From NCBI RefSeq assembly GCF_023184515.1, contig NZ_JAAHBP010000012.1, positions 124,001 through 188,000 of the forward strand: 64,000 nt of DNA, read 5' to 3'. This document shows positions 42,207 through 51,215 of the stretch, one piece after another. This stretch comes from Streptomyces sp. D2-8. Its GTDB lineage: Bacteria > Actinomycetota > Actinomycetes > Streptomycetales > Streptomycetaceae. How positions within the stretch are numbered: position 1 is the first letter of the stretch; the number at the start of each line of letters is the position of its first letter. A model generated the notes under the pieces. The model saw only the letters and a program-made list of their open reading frames with translations. It was not told the DNA's origin and searched no databases. A program made the translations under genes and the position numbers.

Positions 42207-42902
42207 TTAATGCCGCAGGCTCGCCGTGTTTACGGGATGTTGCGAGTTCCTCACATGGTCGGTGCGCTCCCCGGCGGAGCCGAGACGCAGGCGGTGTGCG
42301 CCCATCGCGCGCTCGGTGTGCCGCGCCGTGACCGCCCGCGCGCGCTCGCCGTCCCCGCGCGCCACCGCGTCCACGATCGCGCCGTGCTCCGTCCAGGACT
42401 CCACCGGGTTGGCCGACGCCTCCACGGTGTACATCCAGGCGATCTTGTGGCGGAGCTGGGTGAGCATCGACGTCAGCGCGGGGCTGCCGGAGGCCTGGGC
42501 GAGCGTCTCGTGGAACCAGCCGCCCAGGGAGCGCAGGTCCTCGCTGTTGCCCCGGCGGGCCCGCTCCTGGCCCAGCCGGACCAGGCCGCGCAGAACCTTC
42601 AGGTGCGCCTCGGTGCGGCGCTGGGCGGCACGGGCCGCACCGAGCGGCTCCAGCAGCATGCGCATCTCCAGCAGGTCGCCGGCCTCCTGCTCGGTGGGTT
42701 CGGCCACGCACGCGCCCGCGTGCCGGCGGGTCACCACGAAGCCCTCGGCCTCCAGCGTGCGAAGTGCCTCCCGGACGGGCACCCGCGAGACGCCGTAGCG
42801 GCGCGCGAGGAGTTCCTCGGTGAGCCGGCTGCCGCGTGCGTGGACACCCGCGACGATGTCGTCCCGGATGGCCGTGCACACCGAGTGCGCGGGAATACGC
42901 AT
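42207..42902 (-). CDS. GntR family transcriptional regulator (FadR/FCD subgroup)
   Basis: A 231-residue regulator. The N-terminal GntR winged helix has LTEELLARRYGVSRVPVREALRTLEAEGF (about 27-55). The C-terminal all-helical FCD effector domain spans about 80-215 with candidate metal/acid ligands near RMLLEPL, WFHETLAQASGSPAL and RHTERAM. GGAGGTCGGTC precedes the ATG. It lies beside ptsH, as in other Streptomyces. The ligand is not known. Confidence 0.86.
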   Translation of the reverse strand: MRIPAHSVCTAIRDDIVAGVHARGSRLTEELLARRYGVSRVPVREALRTLEAEGFVVTRRHAGACVAEPTEQEAGDLLEMRMLLEPLGAARAAQRRTEAHLKVLRGLVRLGQERARRGNSEDLRSLGGWFHETLAQASGSPALTSMLTQLRHKIAWMYTVEASANPVESWTEHGAIVDAVARGDGERARAVTARHTERAMGAHRLRLGSAGERTDHVRNSQHPVNTASLRH

Positions 42903-43040
42903 GACCGACCTCCGCTTAATCCCCGTGAAACGCCGACGAACGGCGCGCGTTCCGTGACTCTATTGCAATGAGCCGGAATTTCCGACGGCAGCCGGGAATC
43001 CATGGATATTTTTTGGACAGCGGGCGGCCACAAACGCCGA

Positions 43041-43067
43041 AAGCCCCGGCTCGGGGAGCCGGGGCTT
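43041..43067 (-). terminator. Terminator of the M23 peptidase gene
   Basis: A 12-bp stem (43041-43052 with 43056-43067) with a 3-nt loop, about 25 bp past the minus-strand stop codon. On that strand it is followed by T-containing sequence. Confidence 0.8.
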
Positions 43068-43090
43068 CTGGAACAGCGGAGAGGTTCCGG

Positions 43091-43879
43091 TCAGAGGTTG
43101 ACGCCGTGCGAGCGGAGGTAGGCGACCGGGTCGATGTCCGAGCCGTACTCGGGGCTCGTACGGGCCTCGAAGTGCAGGTGCGGACCGGTGACGTTGCCGG
43201 TCGCGCCGGACAGGCCGATCTGCTGGCCGGGGGTGACCTGCTGGCCCACCGAGACGCCGGCGGAGGACAGGTGGCCGTACTGGGTGTACGTCCCGTCGTT
43301 CATCTTGATCACGATCTGGTTGCCGTAGGAGCCGCCCCAGCCGGCCTCGACGACGGTACCCGCGCCGACCGCGTGGACGGAGGTGCCGCTGGCCGCGTGG
43401 AAGTCGACCCCGGTGTGGCTGCCGGAGGACCACAGGCCGCTGCTGGCCTTGTAGCTGGTGGAGACGTACGAGCCGGAGATCGGGGACACGAAGGTGTTGA
43501 GGCGCTTGCGCTCGGCCTCGCGGGCGGCGCGCTCCTTGGCCTCGCGGGCCTTCTCGGCCGCCTCCTTGGCCTTCTCGGCCACCTCGGCGGCCCGCTTGCG
43601 GGCGGCCTCCTCGGCCTTCTGCTTGGCGGCGGCCTCGTCGGCGGCCTGCTGCTGCGCGACGGCCTGGGCGTCGATCTGCTGGGCCACGGTGTCGCCCATG
43701 GTGACGACGGGAGTGAGGCCCGTCTGCTCGGCGCTGGGTTCGGCGGCGAAGGCCGCGGGGGCCGCCACGGTGCCGATCACGCCGGTGGTGGCGAGGGCCG
43801 CGACGCCGGCCGCGCGGGCGGTGCCGCGCTGGATCCTGCTGGGACGACGGTGCTTCCCGGTGGCGCGAGTGAACGCCAT
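43091..43879 (-). CDS. Secreted M23 (LytM) family cell-wall endopeptidase
   Basis: A 262-residue exported murein hydrolase. The signal peptide (basic MAFTRATGKHRRPSRIQRG, hydrophobic core ~23-42) would be cleaved near Ala46 (AFA|AEP). An Ala/Glu/Lys-rich coiled coil spans about 70-126, then the LytM domain (about 130-262) has zinc ligands His155 and Asp159 (SHTGVDF) and His236 in HLHFE, with His234 as the catalytic partner. It cuts peptide cross-links in peptidoglycan. Its leader carries a ydaO-type c-di-AMP riboswitch, so expression should fall when c-di-AMP is high. Confidence 0.92.
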   Translation of the reverse strand: MAFTRATGKHRRPSRIQRGTARAAGVAALATTGVIGTVAAPAAFAAEPSAEQTGLTPVVTMGDTVAQQIDAQAVAQQQAADEAAAKQKAEEAARKRAAEVAEKAKEAAEKAREAKERAAREAERKRLNTFVSPISGSYVSTSYKASSGLWSSGSHTGVDFHAASGTSVHAVGAGTVVEAGWGGSYGNQIVIKMNDGTYTQYGHLSSAGVSVGQQVTPGQQIGLSGATGNVTGPHLHFEARTSPEYGSDIDPVAYLRSHGVNL

Positions 43880-43906
43880 GTGGTGGCTGGTCCTTTCCTT
43901 CCTTCT

Positions 43907-44042
43907 CGCCTACCGGGTTAGCTGACGGGTTCGGAGCAGGAAGGTCTCCTACGGACTCCCTCGCGGCTCGCGCGGGCGTCCGATTCACCCCAGGGACTGC
44001 GATGGGTCCCCGGCTCCCCTGGCTCGCGCCGTACGGGGACTC
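43907..44042 (-). promoter_or_regulatory. c-di-AMP (ydaO-yuaA) riboswitch upstream of the M23 peptidase
   Basis: The minus-strand leader carries the conserved segments of this class in order: GAGCCAGGGGAGCCGGGGAC, then CCCTGGGGTGAATCGGACG, then TCCGTAGGAGACC, then GCTCCGAACCCGTCAGCTA followed by ACCCGGTAGGCG. Position, spacing to the gene (27 bp) and the GGGGTGAATC and CCCGTCAGCTAACC...GTAGGC signatures leave little doubt. The class is an OFF switch for cell-wall hydrolases in actinobacteria. Confidence 0.9.
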
Positions 44043-44246
44043 GGCGATGACTGTCCGGTGCCGCGGGTGCGGCGCACTGCCTGACGAACAGCCCGGATGA
44101 CGCTAAGCGGCGCCACTTTCAATTCCCAAACGAATCCCGGCTTTTGTAGCGCATCCCACAGGGCAGACAGGCAACCTCCGTATCAATTCGGGCATAAAGG
44201 AGCCCTGGTGCCTTGGAAGACAACCAGGGCCCCTACGCTCGTGCCG

Positions 44247-45635
44247 TTACTCGGCGGCGACGACGGTGACTTCGCCGATGCCGAGGGCCTCGACAGGCGC
44301 CTTGATCTGCGCCGCGTCACCGACGAGGACGGTCACCAACCGGTCCACCGGGAAGGCGCTCACGGCCGCCGCGGTGGCCTCCACGGTGCCGGTCGCGGCG
44401 AGCTGCCGGTACAGGGTGGCCTGGTAGTCGTCGGGCAGGTGCTGCTCGACCTGGTCGGCCAGCGTGCTCGCGACGGCCGCCGCCGTCTCGTACTTCAGCG
44501 GCGCCACACCGACCAGGTTCTGCACGGCGACGTCCCGCTCGGCATCGGTCAGCCCCTCGGCGGCGAGGGTGCGCAGCACCGTCCAGAGGTCCTCCAGGGC
44601 GGGGCCGGTGTTGGGCGTGTCGACGGAACCGCTGATGGCGAGCAACGCGGCACCCGTGCCTTCCGGGGCGGACCTGAGGACCTGGCCGAACGCCCGTACG
44701 CCGTAGGTGTAGCCCTTCTCCTCGCGCAGCACGCGGTCCAGGCGGGAGGTGAGGGTGCCGCCGAGGCAGTACGTGCCGAGCACCTGCGCGGGCCACACGC
44801 GGTCGTGCCGGTCCGGGCCGATCCGGCCGATCAGCAGCTGCGTCTGGACGGCGCCCGGGCGGTCCACGATCACCACCCGGCCGGTGTCGTCGGCGGTCAC
44901 CGGCGGCACGGGGCGCGGCTCGGCCGAGGAACCCGTCCAGGCGCCCAGCGTGTCCCCGAGCAGGGCGTCGAGGTCGATGCCGGTGAGGTCACCGACGACG
45001 ACGGCGGTGGCCGTGGCGGGGCGGACGTGCTTCTCGTAGAAGGCGCGTACGGCCGCGGAGTCGATCGCGGCGACGGTCTCCTCGGTGCCCTGCCGCGGCC
45101 GCGACATGCGCGAGTTCGCCGGGAACAGCTCCTTGGAGAGCTCCTTGGCGCCACGGCGGGAGGGGTTGGCCAGCTCGTGCGGGATCTCGTCGAGACGGTT
45201 GTCGACCAGCCGCTCGACCTCGCTGTCGGCGAACGCGGGCGCCCTGAGGGCGTCGGCGATCAGGCCCAGCCCCTTGGTGAGCCGGGAGGCCGGCACCTCC
45301 AGGCTGAGCCGGACGCCGGGGTGGTCGGCGTGCGCGTCGAGGGTGGCGCCGGCGCGCTCCAGCTCGGCGGCGAAGTCCTCGGCGGAGTGCTTGTCGGTGC
45401 CCTCGGAGAAGGCCCGGGCCATGATCGTGGCCACACCGTCGAGGCCGGCCGGCTCGGCGTCCAGGGGGGCGTCCAGCAGCACCTCCACGGCGACGACCTG
45501 TTGGCCGGGGCGGTGGCAGCGCAGCACCGTCAGGCCGTTGTCGAGCGTGCCGCGCTCGGGGGCCGGGAAGGCCCACGGCTTGGCCTCGCCCGCGTCGGGG
45601 CGGGGGTGGAAGTCCATCGTGGCGAGCTCGGTCAC
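44247..45635 (-). CDS. M16 family peptidase, non-catalytic partner subunit
   Basis: A 462-residue M16 protein with two homologous halves. The zinc motif HxxEH is absent (the equivalent is LDGVATIMARAFSEGT), but the C-terminal arginine/tyrosine pair (GYTYGVRAF) is kept, as in beta-type partners that complement a catalytic M16 subunit. It starts with GTG overlapping the stop of the catalytic gene (GTGA). Together they should form an active heterodimeric peptidase in the cytoplasm; no signal peptide is visible. Confidence 0.87.
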   Translation of the reverse strand: MTELATMDFHPRPDAGEAKPWAFPAPERGTLDNGLTVLRCHRPGQQVVAVEVLLDAPLDAEPAGLDGVATIMARAFSEGTDKHSAEDFAAELERAGATLDAHADHPGVRLSLEVPASRLTKGLGLIADALRAPAFADSEVERLVDNRLDEIPHELANPSRRGAKELSKELFPANSRMSRPRQGTEETVAAIDSAAVRAFYEKHVRPATATAVVVGDLTGIDLDALLGDTLGAWTGSSAEPRPVPPVTADDTGRVVIVDRPGAVQTQLLIGRIGPDRHDRVWPAQVLGTYCLGGTLTSRLDRVLREEKGYTYGVRAFGQVLRSAPEGTGAALLAISGSVDTPNTGPALEDLWTVLRTLAAEGLTDAERDVAVQNLVGVAPLKYETAAAVASTLADQVEQHLPDDYQATLYRQLAATGTVEATAAAVSAFPVDRLVTVLVGDAAQIKAPVEALGIGEVTVVAAE

Positions 45636-46996
45636 TTGGCCGCCTCCTCGTTCTCGTCGGTGGCCGCTGCGGTGTCCTCGGGAGCGTCCTCGTCGGCGAC
45701 GGGCTCGTAGACGAGCACCGCGCGGTTGTCGGGCCGCAGGCGGGCCTTGGCGACCTCCTGGACCTCCTCCGCCGTGATCTCCAGCACACGCTGGACGGCG
45801 GTCAGGGCGAGCTGCGGGTCGCCGAACAGCACGGCGTACCGGCACAGTTCGTCGGCGCGGCCCGCGACCGTGCCGAGCCGGTCCAGCCACTCGCGCTCCA
45901 ACTGGGCCTGGGCGCGCTCCATCTCCTCGGCCGTGGGGCCCTCCTCGGCGAACCGGGCGAGCTCCTCGTCGATGGCGGTCTCGATGACCGGAACCTCCAC
46001 GTCACCGGACGTCTTCACGTCCAGCCACCCCAGGGAGGGCGCCCCGGCCAGCCGCAGCAGGCCGAATCCGGCCGCCACGGCCGTACGGTCGCGCCGCACG
46101 AGCCGGTTGTAGAGGCGGGAGGACTCGCCGCCGCCGAGGACGGTGAGGGCCAGGTCGGCCGCGTCGCACGCGCGCGTGCCGTCGTGCGGCAGCCGGTAGG
46201 CGGCCATCAGGGCGCGCGCCGGGACCTCCTCCTCGACGATCTCGCGCAGCTGCTCGCCGATGGTCTCCGGCAGCGAGCCGTCGCGCGGGGCGGGCTTGCC
46301 GTCGTGACCGGGGATGGAGCCGAAGTACTTCTCGACCCAGGCGAGGGTCTCCTCCGGGTCGATGTCGCCGACCACGGACAGCACGGCGTTGTTCGGCGCG
46401 TAGTAGGTCCGGAAGAACGCGCGCGCGTCCTCCAGGGTCGCCGCGTCCAGGTCGGCCATCGAGCCGATCGGGGTGTGGTGGTAGGGGTGGCCCGCCGGGT
46501 AGGCGAGGGCGGTCAGCTTCTCGAATGCGGTGCCGTAGGGGACGTTGTCGTAGCGCTGGCGGCGCTCGTTCTTGACGACGTCCCGCTGGTTCTCCATCGA
46601 CTCGTCGTCGAGTGCGGCCAGCAGCGAGCCCATACGGTCGGCCTCCAGCCAGAGGGCGAGCTCCAGCTGGTGGGCGGGCATGGTCTCGAAATAGTTGGTC
46701 CGCTCGAAGCTGGTCGTGCCGTTCAGCGAGCCGCCCGCGCCCTGGACGAGCTCGAAATGGCCGTTGCCCTTGACCTGCGCGGAACCCTGGAACATCAGGT
46801 GCTCGAAAAGGTGAGCCAGGCCGGTCCGCCCCTTGACTTCGTGGCGTGAGCCGACGTCGTACCAGAGGCACACCGCCGCGACCGGGGTCAGATGGTCCTC
46901 GGAGAGCACCACGCGCAGGCCGTTGGCCAGGCGGTGCTCGGTCGCTGTCAGGCCCCCGGAGCCTGCCTGGGCTGTGGCCGTGTGACCCATGGGCAT
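45632..46996 (-). CDS. M16 family zinc metallopeptidase, catalytic subunit
   Basis: A 454-residue insulinase-type peptidase. The inverted zinc motif HLFEH has H62, catalytic Glu65 and H66; the third ligand is Glu144 (VKNERRQ). The Arg/Tyr of the C-terminal half is lacking, complementary to the downstream partner. The ATG at 46996 follows GAAGGGACG; an ATG two codons later is possible. It is the first gene of the pair and diverges from parC. Confidence 0.88.
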   Translation of the reverse strand: MPMGHTATAQAGSGGLTATEHRLANGLRVVLSEDHLTPVAAVCLWYDVGSRHEVKGRTGLAHLFEHLMFQGSAQVKGNGHFELVQGAGGSLNGTTSFERTNYFETMPAHQLELALWLEADRMGSLLAALDDESMENQRDVVKNERRQRYDNVPYGTAFEKLTALAYPAGHPYHHTPIGSMADLDAATLEDARAFFRTYYAPNNAVLSVVGDIDPEETLAWVEKYFGSIPGHDGKPAPRDGSLPETIGEQLREIVEEEVPARALMAAYRLPHDGTRACDAADLALTVLGGGESSRLYNRLVRRDRTAVAAGFGLLRLAGAPSLGWLDVKTSGDVEVPVIETAIDEELARFAEEGPTAEEMERAQAQLEREWLDRLGTVAGRADELCRYAVLFGDPQLALTAVQRVLEITAEEVQEVAKARLRPDNRAVLVYEPVADEDAPEDTAAATDENEEAAK

Positions 46997-47337
46997 GTAC
47001 GTCCCTTCGATCGCGGAGCGGTTGTTCAGACCGCGGATTCCTGCCGGTCCTGCCACTGTATGCAAGCGTGCGAAGCCCTGGTGAAGTTCCCGGCGGCGAC
47101 CTGGTCCCAGCAGCACGGGAGGTGCCCAGGACAGGGTCCTGGTCCCGGTTGTCAGTGCGGCGGTCCACAATGGTCGGCGTCAGATCCGGATCGCAGCAGC
47201 ATGAGCGAAGCCGCAGGGGCGGTCGGTGACGAGAGGGCGAGCGCGCGGAGGCCCGAAGGGCTGAGCACGGTCGACGGCTCGTCACCGGCATGAATGCCCT
47301 GTAGGCGAGCGACCAGCAACAGGAGGAGCCGGCAGCG
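46997..47337. other. Divergent promoter region of the M16 operon and parC
   Basis: A 341-bp gap without a supported gene. It is less GC-rich near 47010-47070. A short frame MNAL with an ATG at 47290 is too small to be called. No repeat or hairpin stands out. Confidence 0.35.
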
Positions 47338-49794
47338 ATGGCCCGCCGCAGCACGAAGACCCCGCCGCCCGACGACTCGTACGAGGAGCGGATCCTCGAC
47401 ATCGACGTCGTCGACGAGATGCAGGGCTCCTTCCTCGAGTACGCGTACTCGGTCATCTACTCCCGCGCCCTGCCGGACGCACGTGACGGCCTCAAGCCGG
47501 TGCACCGCCGCATCGTCTACCAGATGAGCGAGATGGGCCTGCGCCCCGAGCGCGGGTACGTCAAGTGCGCCCGTGTCGTCGGCGAGGTGATGGGCAAGCT
47601 GCACCCGCACGGCGACGCGTCGATCTACGACGCCCTCGTGCGCATGGCCCAGCCCTTCTCGATGCGGGTCCCCCTGGTCGACGGCCACGGCAACTTCGGC
47701 TCGCTGGGCAACGACGACCCGCCGGCCGCCATGCGGTACACCGAGTGCCGGATGGCCGAGGCGACGAGCCTCATGACGGAGTCGATCGACGAGGACACCG
47801 TCGATTTCAACCCCAACTACGACGGCCAGGAGCAGGAACCGGTGGCCCTGCCCGCCGCCTTCCCGAACCTCCTGGTCAACGGCGCCTCGGGCATCGCGGT
47901 CGGTATGGCCACGAACATGGCACCGCACAACCTGCGCGAGGTCATCGCGGCCGCCCGCCACCTGATCAGGTACCCGAACGCCGATCTCGACGCCCTGATG
48001 AAGCACGTCCCGGGCCCCGACCTGCCCACGGGCGGACGCATCGTCGGCCTGTCCGGCATCCGGGACGCGTACGAGTCCGGCCGCGGCACGTTCAAGATCC
48101 GGGCGACGGTGTCGGTGGAGCCCGTGACGGCCCGCCGCAAGGGTCTCGTCGTCACGGAGCTGCCCTTCACGGTCGGCCCCGAGAAGGTCATCGCCAAGAT
48201 CAAGGACCTGGTCGGTTCGAAGAAGCTCCAGGGCATCGCCGACGTCAAGGACCTCACCGACCGCGAGCACGGCCTGCGCCTGGTCATCGAGATCAAGAAC
48301 GGCTTCGTGCCGGAGGCCGTCCTGGAGCAGTTGTACAAGCTGACGCCGATGGAGGAGTCCTTCGGCATCAACAACGTGGCCCTGGTCGACGGCCAGCCGC
48401 TCACGCTGGGCCTGAAGGAGCTCCTGGAGGTCTACCTCGACCACCGCTTCAACGTCGTACGGCGGCGCTCGGAGTTCCGCCGCACGAAGAAGCGCGACCG
48501 GCTGCACCTGGTCGAGGGCCTGCTGACGGCCCTGCTGGACATCGACGAGGTCATCCGGCTGATCCGCTCCAGCGAGAACTCCGCGCAGGCCAAGCAGCGC
48601 CTCATGGAGCAGTTCTCGCTGAGCGAGATCCAGACGCAGTACATCCTGGACACGCCGCTGCGCCGGCTGACCAAGTACGACCGCATCGAGCTGGAGTCGG
48701 AGAAGGACCGCCTCAACGCGGAGATCGAGGAGCTGACCCGGATCCTCGACTCGGACGCGGAGCTGCGCAAGCTGGTCTCCAACGAACTGGCCAACGTCGC
48801 CAAGAAGTTCGGCACCGACCGGCGTACCGTCCTGCTGGAGTCGGGCGGCGCCCCGGTCGCGGCCGTGCCGCTGCAGGTGGCCGACGACCCGTGCCGGGTG
48901 CTGCTGTCCTCGACGGGTCTGCTGGCCCGTACGGCGAGCGGCGAGCCGTTCGCGGAGGACGCCGGCGCCAAGCGCGTGAAGCACGACGTGATCGTCTCGG
49001 CGGTGCCGGCCACCGCCCGCGGCGAGGTGGGCGCGGTCACCTCGGCGGGCAGGCTGCTGCGGCTGAACGTGGTCGACCTGCCCCAGCTTCCGGAGTCGCC
49101 GGCGGCGCCGAACCTCGCGGGAGGCGCCCCGCTGGCGGAGTTCGTCTCCCTGGAGGACGACGAGACGGTGGTCTGTCTGACCACGCTCGACGAGTCGTCG
49201 CCGGGCCTGGCGATCGGCACGGCACAGGGCGTCGTCAAGCGCGTGGTCCCGGACTATCCGGCCCACAAGGAAGAGCTCGAGGTGATCACCCTCAAGGAGG
49301 GCGACCGGATCGTCGGCGCGGTCGAGCTGCGCACCGGCGACGAGGATCTGGTCTTCGTCACCGACGACGCGCAGCTGCTGCGCTTCCAGGCGTCCCAGGT
49401 GCGCCCGCAGGGCCGCCCCGCCGGCGGTGTGGCCGGCATCAAGCTCGCCGAGGGAGCGAAGGTCATCTCGTTCACGGCGGTGGACCCGGCCGTGGACGCC
49501 ATCGTCTTCACCGTCGCGGGCTCGCGGGGCACGCTGGACGACTCCGTCCAGACGACGGCCAAGCTGACCCCGTTCGACCAGTACCCGCGCAAGGGCCGCG
49601 CGACCGGCGGTGTCCGTTGCCAGCGGTTCCTGAAGGGCGAGGACTGCCTGTCGCTGGCCTGGGCGGGCCCCGTCCCCGCCCTCGCGGCGCAGAAGAACGG
49701 CACCCCGGCCGACCTCCCGGAGATCGACCCGCGCCGTGACGGCTCGGGGGTGTCCCTGGCGAAGACGGTGGCGGTGGTGGCCGGGCCGGTCTAG
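47338..49794 (+). CDS. parC: DNA topoisomerase IV subunit A
   Basis: An 818-residue type IIA topoisomerase A subunit. The breakage-reunion domain (about 20-480) has the catalytic Tyr134 in AMRYTECRM and the quinolone-region motif HPHGDASIYDALVRMAQ. The C-terminal beta-pinwheel (about 500-800) lacks the GyrA box QRRGGRG; the equivalent is DQYPRKGRATGGVR. That, with parE 14 kb away, identifies ParC rather than GyrA. It decatenates daughter chromosomes. GGAGGA precedes the ATG. Confidence 0.92.
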   Translation: MARRSTKTPPPDDSYEERILDIDVVDEMQGSFLEYAYSVIYSRALPDARDGLKPVHRRIVYQMSEMGLRPERGYVKCARVVGEVMGKLHPHGDASIYDALVRMAQPFSMRVPLVDGHGNFGSLGNDDPPAAMRYTECRMAEATSLMTESIDEDTVDFNPNYDGQEQEPVALPAAFPNLLVNGASGIAVGMATNMAPHNLREVIAAARHLIRYPNADLDALMKHVPGPDLPTGGRIVGLSGIRDAYESGRGTFKIRATVSVEPVTARRKGLVVTELPFTVGPEKVIAKIKDLVGSKKLQGIADVKDLTDREHGLRLVIEIKNGFVPEAVLEQLYKLTPMEESFGINNVALVDGQPLTLGLKELLEVYLDHRFNVVRRRSEFRRTKKRDRLHLVEGLLTALLDIDEVIRLIRSSENSAQAKQRLMEQFSLSEIQTQYILDTPLRRLTKYDRIELESEKDRLNAEIEELTRILDSDAELRKLVSNELANVAKKFGTDRRTVLLESGGAPVAAVPLQVADDPCRVLLSSTGLLARTASGEPFAEDAGAKRVKHDVIVSAVPATARGEVGAVTSAGRLLRLNVVDLPQLPESPAAPNLAGGAPLAEFVSLEDDETVVCLTTLDESSPGLAIGTAQGVVKRVVPDYPAHKEELEVITLKEGDRIVGAVELRTGDEDLVFVTDDAQLLRFQASQVRPQGRPAGGVAGIKLAEGAKVISFTAVDPAVDAIVFTVAGSRGTLDDSVQTTAKLTPFDQYPRKGRATGGVRCQRFLKGEDCLSLAWAGPVPALAAQKNGTPADLPEIDPRRDGSGVSLAKTVAVVAGPV

Positions 49795-50894
49795 GCCGGG
49801 TCCGCGGCATCCGCCTCGGGACCGCGCACGTACCGCAGGACGCCCCACATGCCGTGCTCGTCGGCGTGTGGGGCGTCGCTCGTGCACGCCTCCAGCTCCT
49901 TGCCGAGAGCGGGGGCGTCGATCCCCGAGCCGATGAGGACCAGCTGGGTGAGGCGTTCATCGCCGGCCGGCCAGGGCTCCGGGTAGAAGCGCAGGAACCG
50001 CCCGACGGCATGGACGGCGTAGCGGTTGCGGAGGTCGTACGGCCCGAAGCCGACGTAGCCCTTGATCCGGTACAGCCCCTCGGGCCGGCTGTCGAGGAAG
50101 GTCATCAGCCGGCGCGGGTCGAGGGGCTCCGGGGAGACGAACGACAGGCTGTCGTAGGCGGCATGCAGGTGGCCGGTGTGGTCGTCCACGCCGTGCTGGT
50201 GCGGGGCGTCGTCGTGGGGGGCGTCCCCGTGGAGGTCGCCTTCGTGGAGGTCGTCGAAGGAGAGCTGTCCGATGCGCTCCTCGCTCGGCCGGCAGTCGAA
50301 GAGGAACTCGGGGTCGATCCGGCCGTAGGAGGCCGGAACGACCGCGGCGCGGTCGACGAGGGACCGGACCAGCCCGAGGACCCGCTCGCCGTCCGCCGCC
50401 CGGTCGAGCTTGTTGACCACGACGAGGTCCGCCAGCGCGAGATGCCGGTCGATCTCGGGGTGCCTGGCCCGGGTGTCGTCGAACTCGGCGGCGTCGACGA
50501 CCTCGACGAGCCCGCCGTACACGACCCCCGGATGCTCACTGGCCAGCAGCATCCGGACGAGTTCCTGAGGCTCGGCGAGACCGCTGGCCTCGATGACGAT
50601 GACGTCGATGCCGAGGGAGGGCTCCGCGAGCCGCTCCAGGTACTGGTCCAGTTCGCTCGCGTCGACGGCGCAGCACAGACAGCCGTTGCCGAGTGAGACC
50701 GTCGAGTCGCCGAGCGCTCCCGCCACGGCCATCGCGTCGATCTCGATCGCCCCGAAGTCGTTGACGAGGGCTCCGATACGGCTGCCACCGCTGCGGTGCA
50801 GGAGGTGATTGAGCAGGGTGGTCTTTCCCGAGCCGAGGAATCCGGCCAGGACGACGACCGGGATCTGCTGCGGTTTCGGGCTCGGCTGACTCAC
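49791..50894 (-). CDS. CobW/COG0523 family GTP-binding metal chaperone
   Basis: A 367-residue GTPase with Walker A GFLGSGKTT (18-26), metal-binding GCLCC (71-75), NKLD (161-164) and a C-terminal CobW domain (about 260-365). A His-rich insertion around 215-250 (DLHEGDLHGDAPHDDAPHQH, then DDHTGHLHA) can bind zinc or another metal and is typical of zinc-chaperone members of the family. The GTG at 50894 has AGAGG upstream. Its stop overlaps parC by 4 bp in convergent orientation. No zinc-uptake operator was recognised. Confidence 0.87.
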   Translation of the reverse strand: MSQPSPKPQQIPVVVLAGFLGSGKTTLLNHLLHRSGGSRIGALVNDFGAIEIDAMAVAGALGDSTVSLGNGCLCCAVDASELDQYLERLAEPSLGIDVIVIEASGLAEPQELVRMLLASEHPGVVYGGLVEVVDAAEFDDTRARHPEIDRHLALADLVVVNKLDRAADGERVLGLVRSLVDRAAVVPASYGRIDPEFLFDCRPSEERIGQLSFDDLHEGDLHGDAPHDDAPHQHGVDDHTGHLHAAYDSLSFVSPEPLDPRRLMTFLDSRPEGLYRIKGYVGFGPYDLRNRYAVHAVGRFLRFYPEPWPAGDERLTQLVLIGSGIDAPALGKELEACTSDAPHADEHGMWGVLRYVRGPEADAADPA

Positions 50895-51215
50895 CGTGCG
50901 ACCTCTCTCGCGCCGACGCGTGCACCGGCTCGCGTTCCCGGCACACGTGGGAAATGGGGATGCCGCCCCAGGATACGAGCCATGAGATCCACGCCGAAGT
51001 GAACGATTGTTAGCAGCACTCGCGGGGCAGACGTTGGGCATGGCGCCGGTTTGTGCGACCCTCGCTTCCCTCCGTGCGCCTCCTCTCCGCCTCCCCGCCG
51101 ATCAGAGCCGCTCGGCACTCTGGGAGACGGCAAGCGCCGCCCACCGCTCGCCGGTCCCCACCAGTCGACCCGCACCCCGACGACCGGCGGACGGCCGCCT
51201 GAACCGGGGGTTGAC
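50895..51215. other. Divergent region between the CobW gene and the DUF6082 gene
   Basis: A 321-bp region holding the promoters of two divergent genes. No palindrome, hairpin or gene could be supported. Confidence 0.35.

Noticed and set aside
47290..47304. Mini-ORF MNAL upstream of parC as a leader peptide
   Set aside because: Four codons with no regulatory codons and no terminator-like structure following it.
47152..49887. Minus-strand open frame of about 911 codons opposite parC
   Set aside because: parC has catalytic and conserved motifs on the plus strand; the antisense frame is Arg/Gln/Val-rich without ribosome site or homology.
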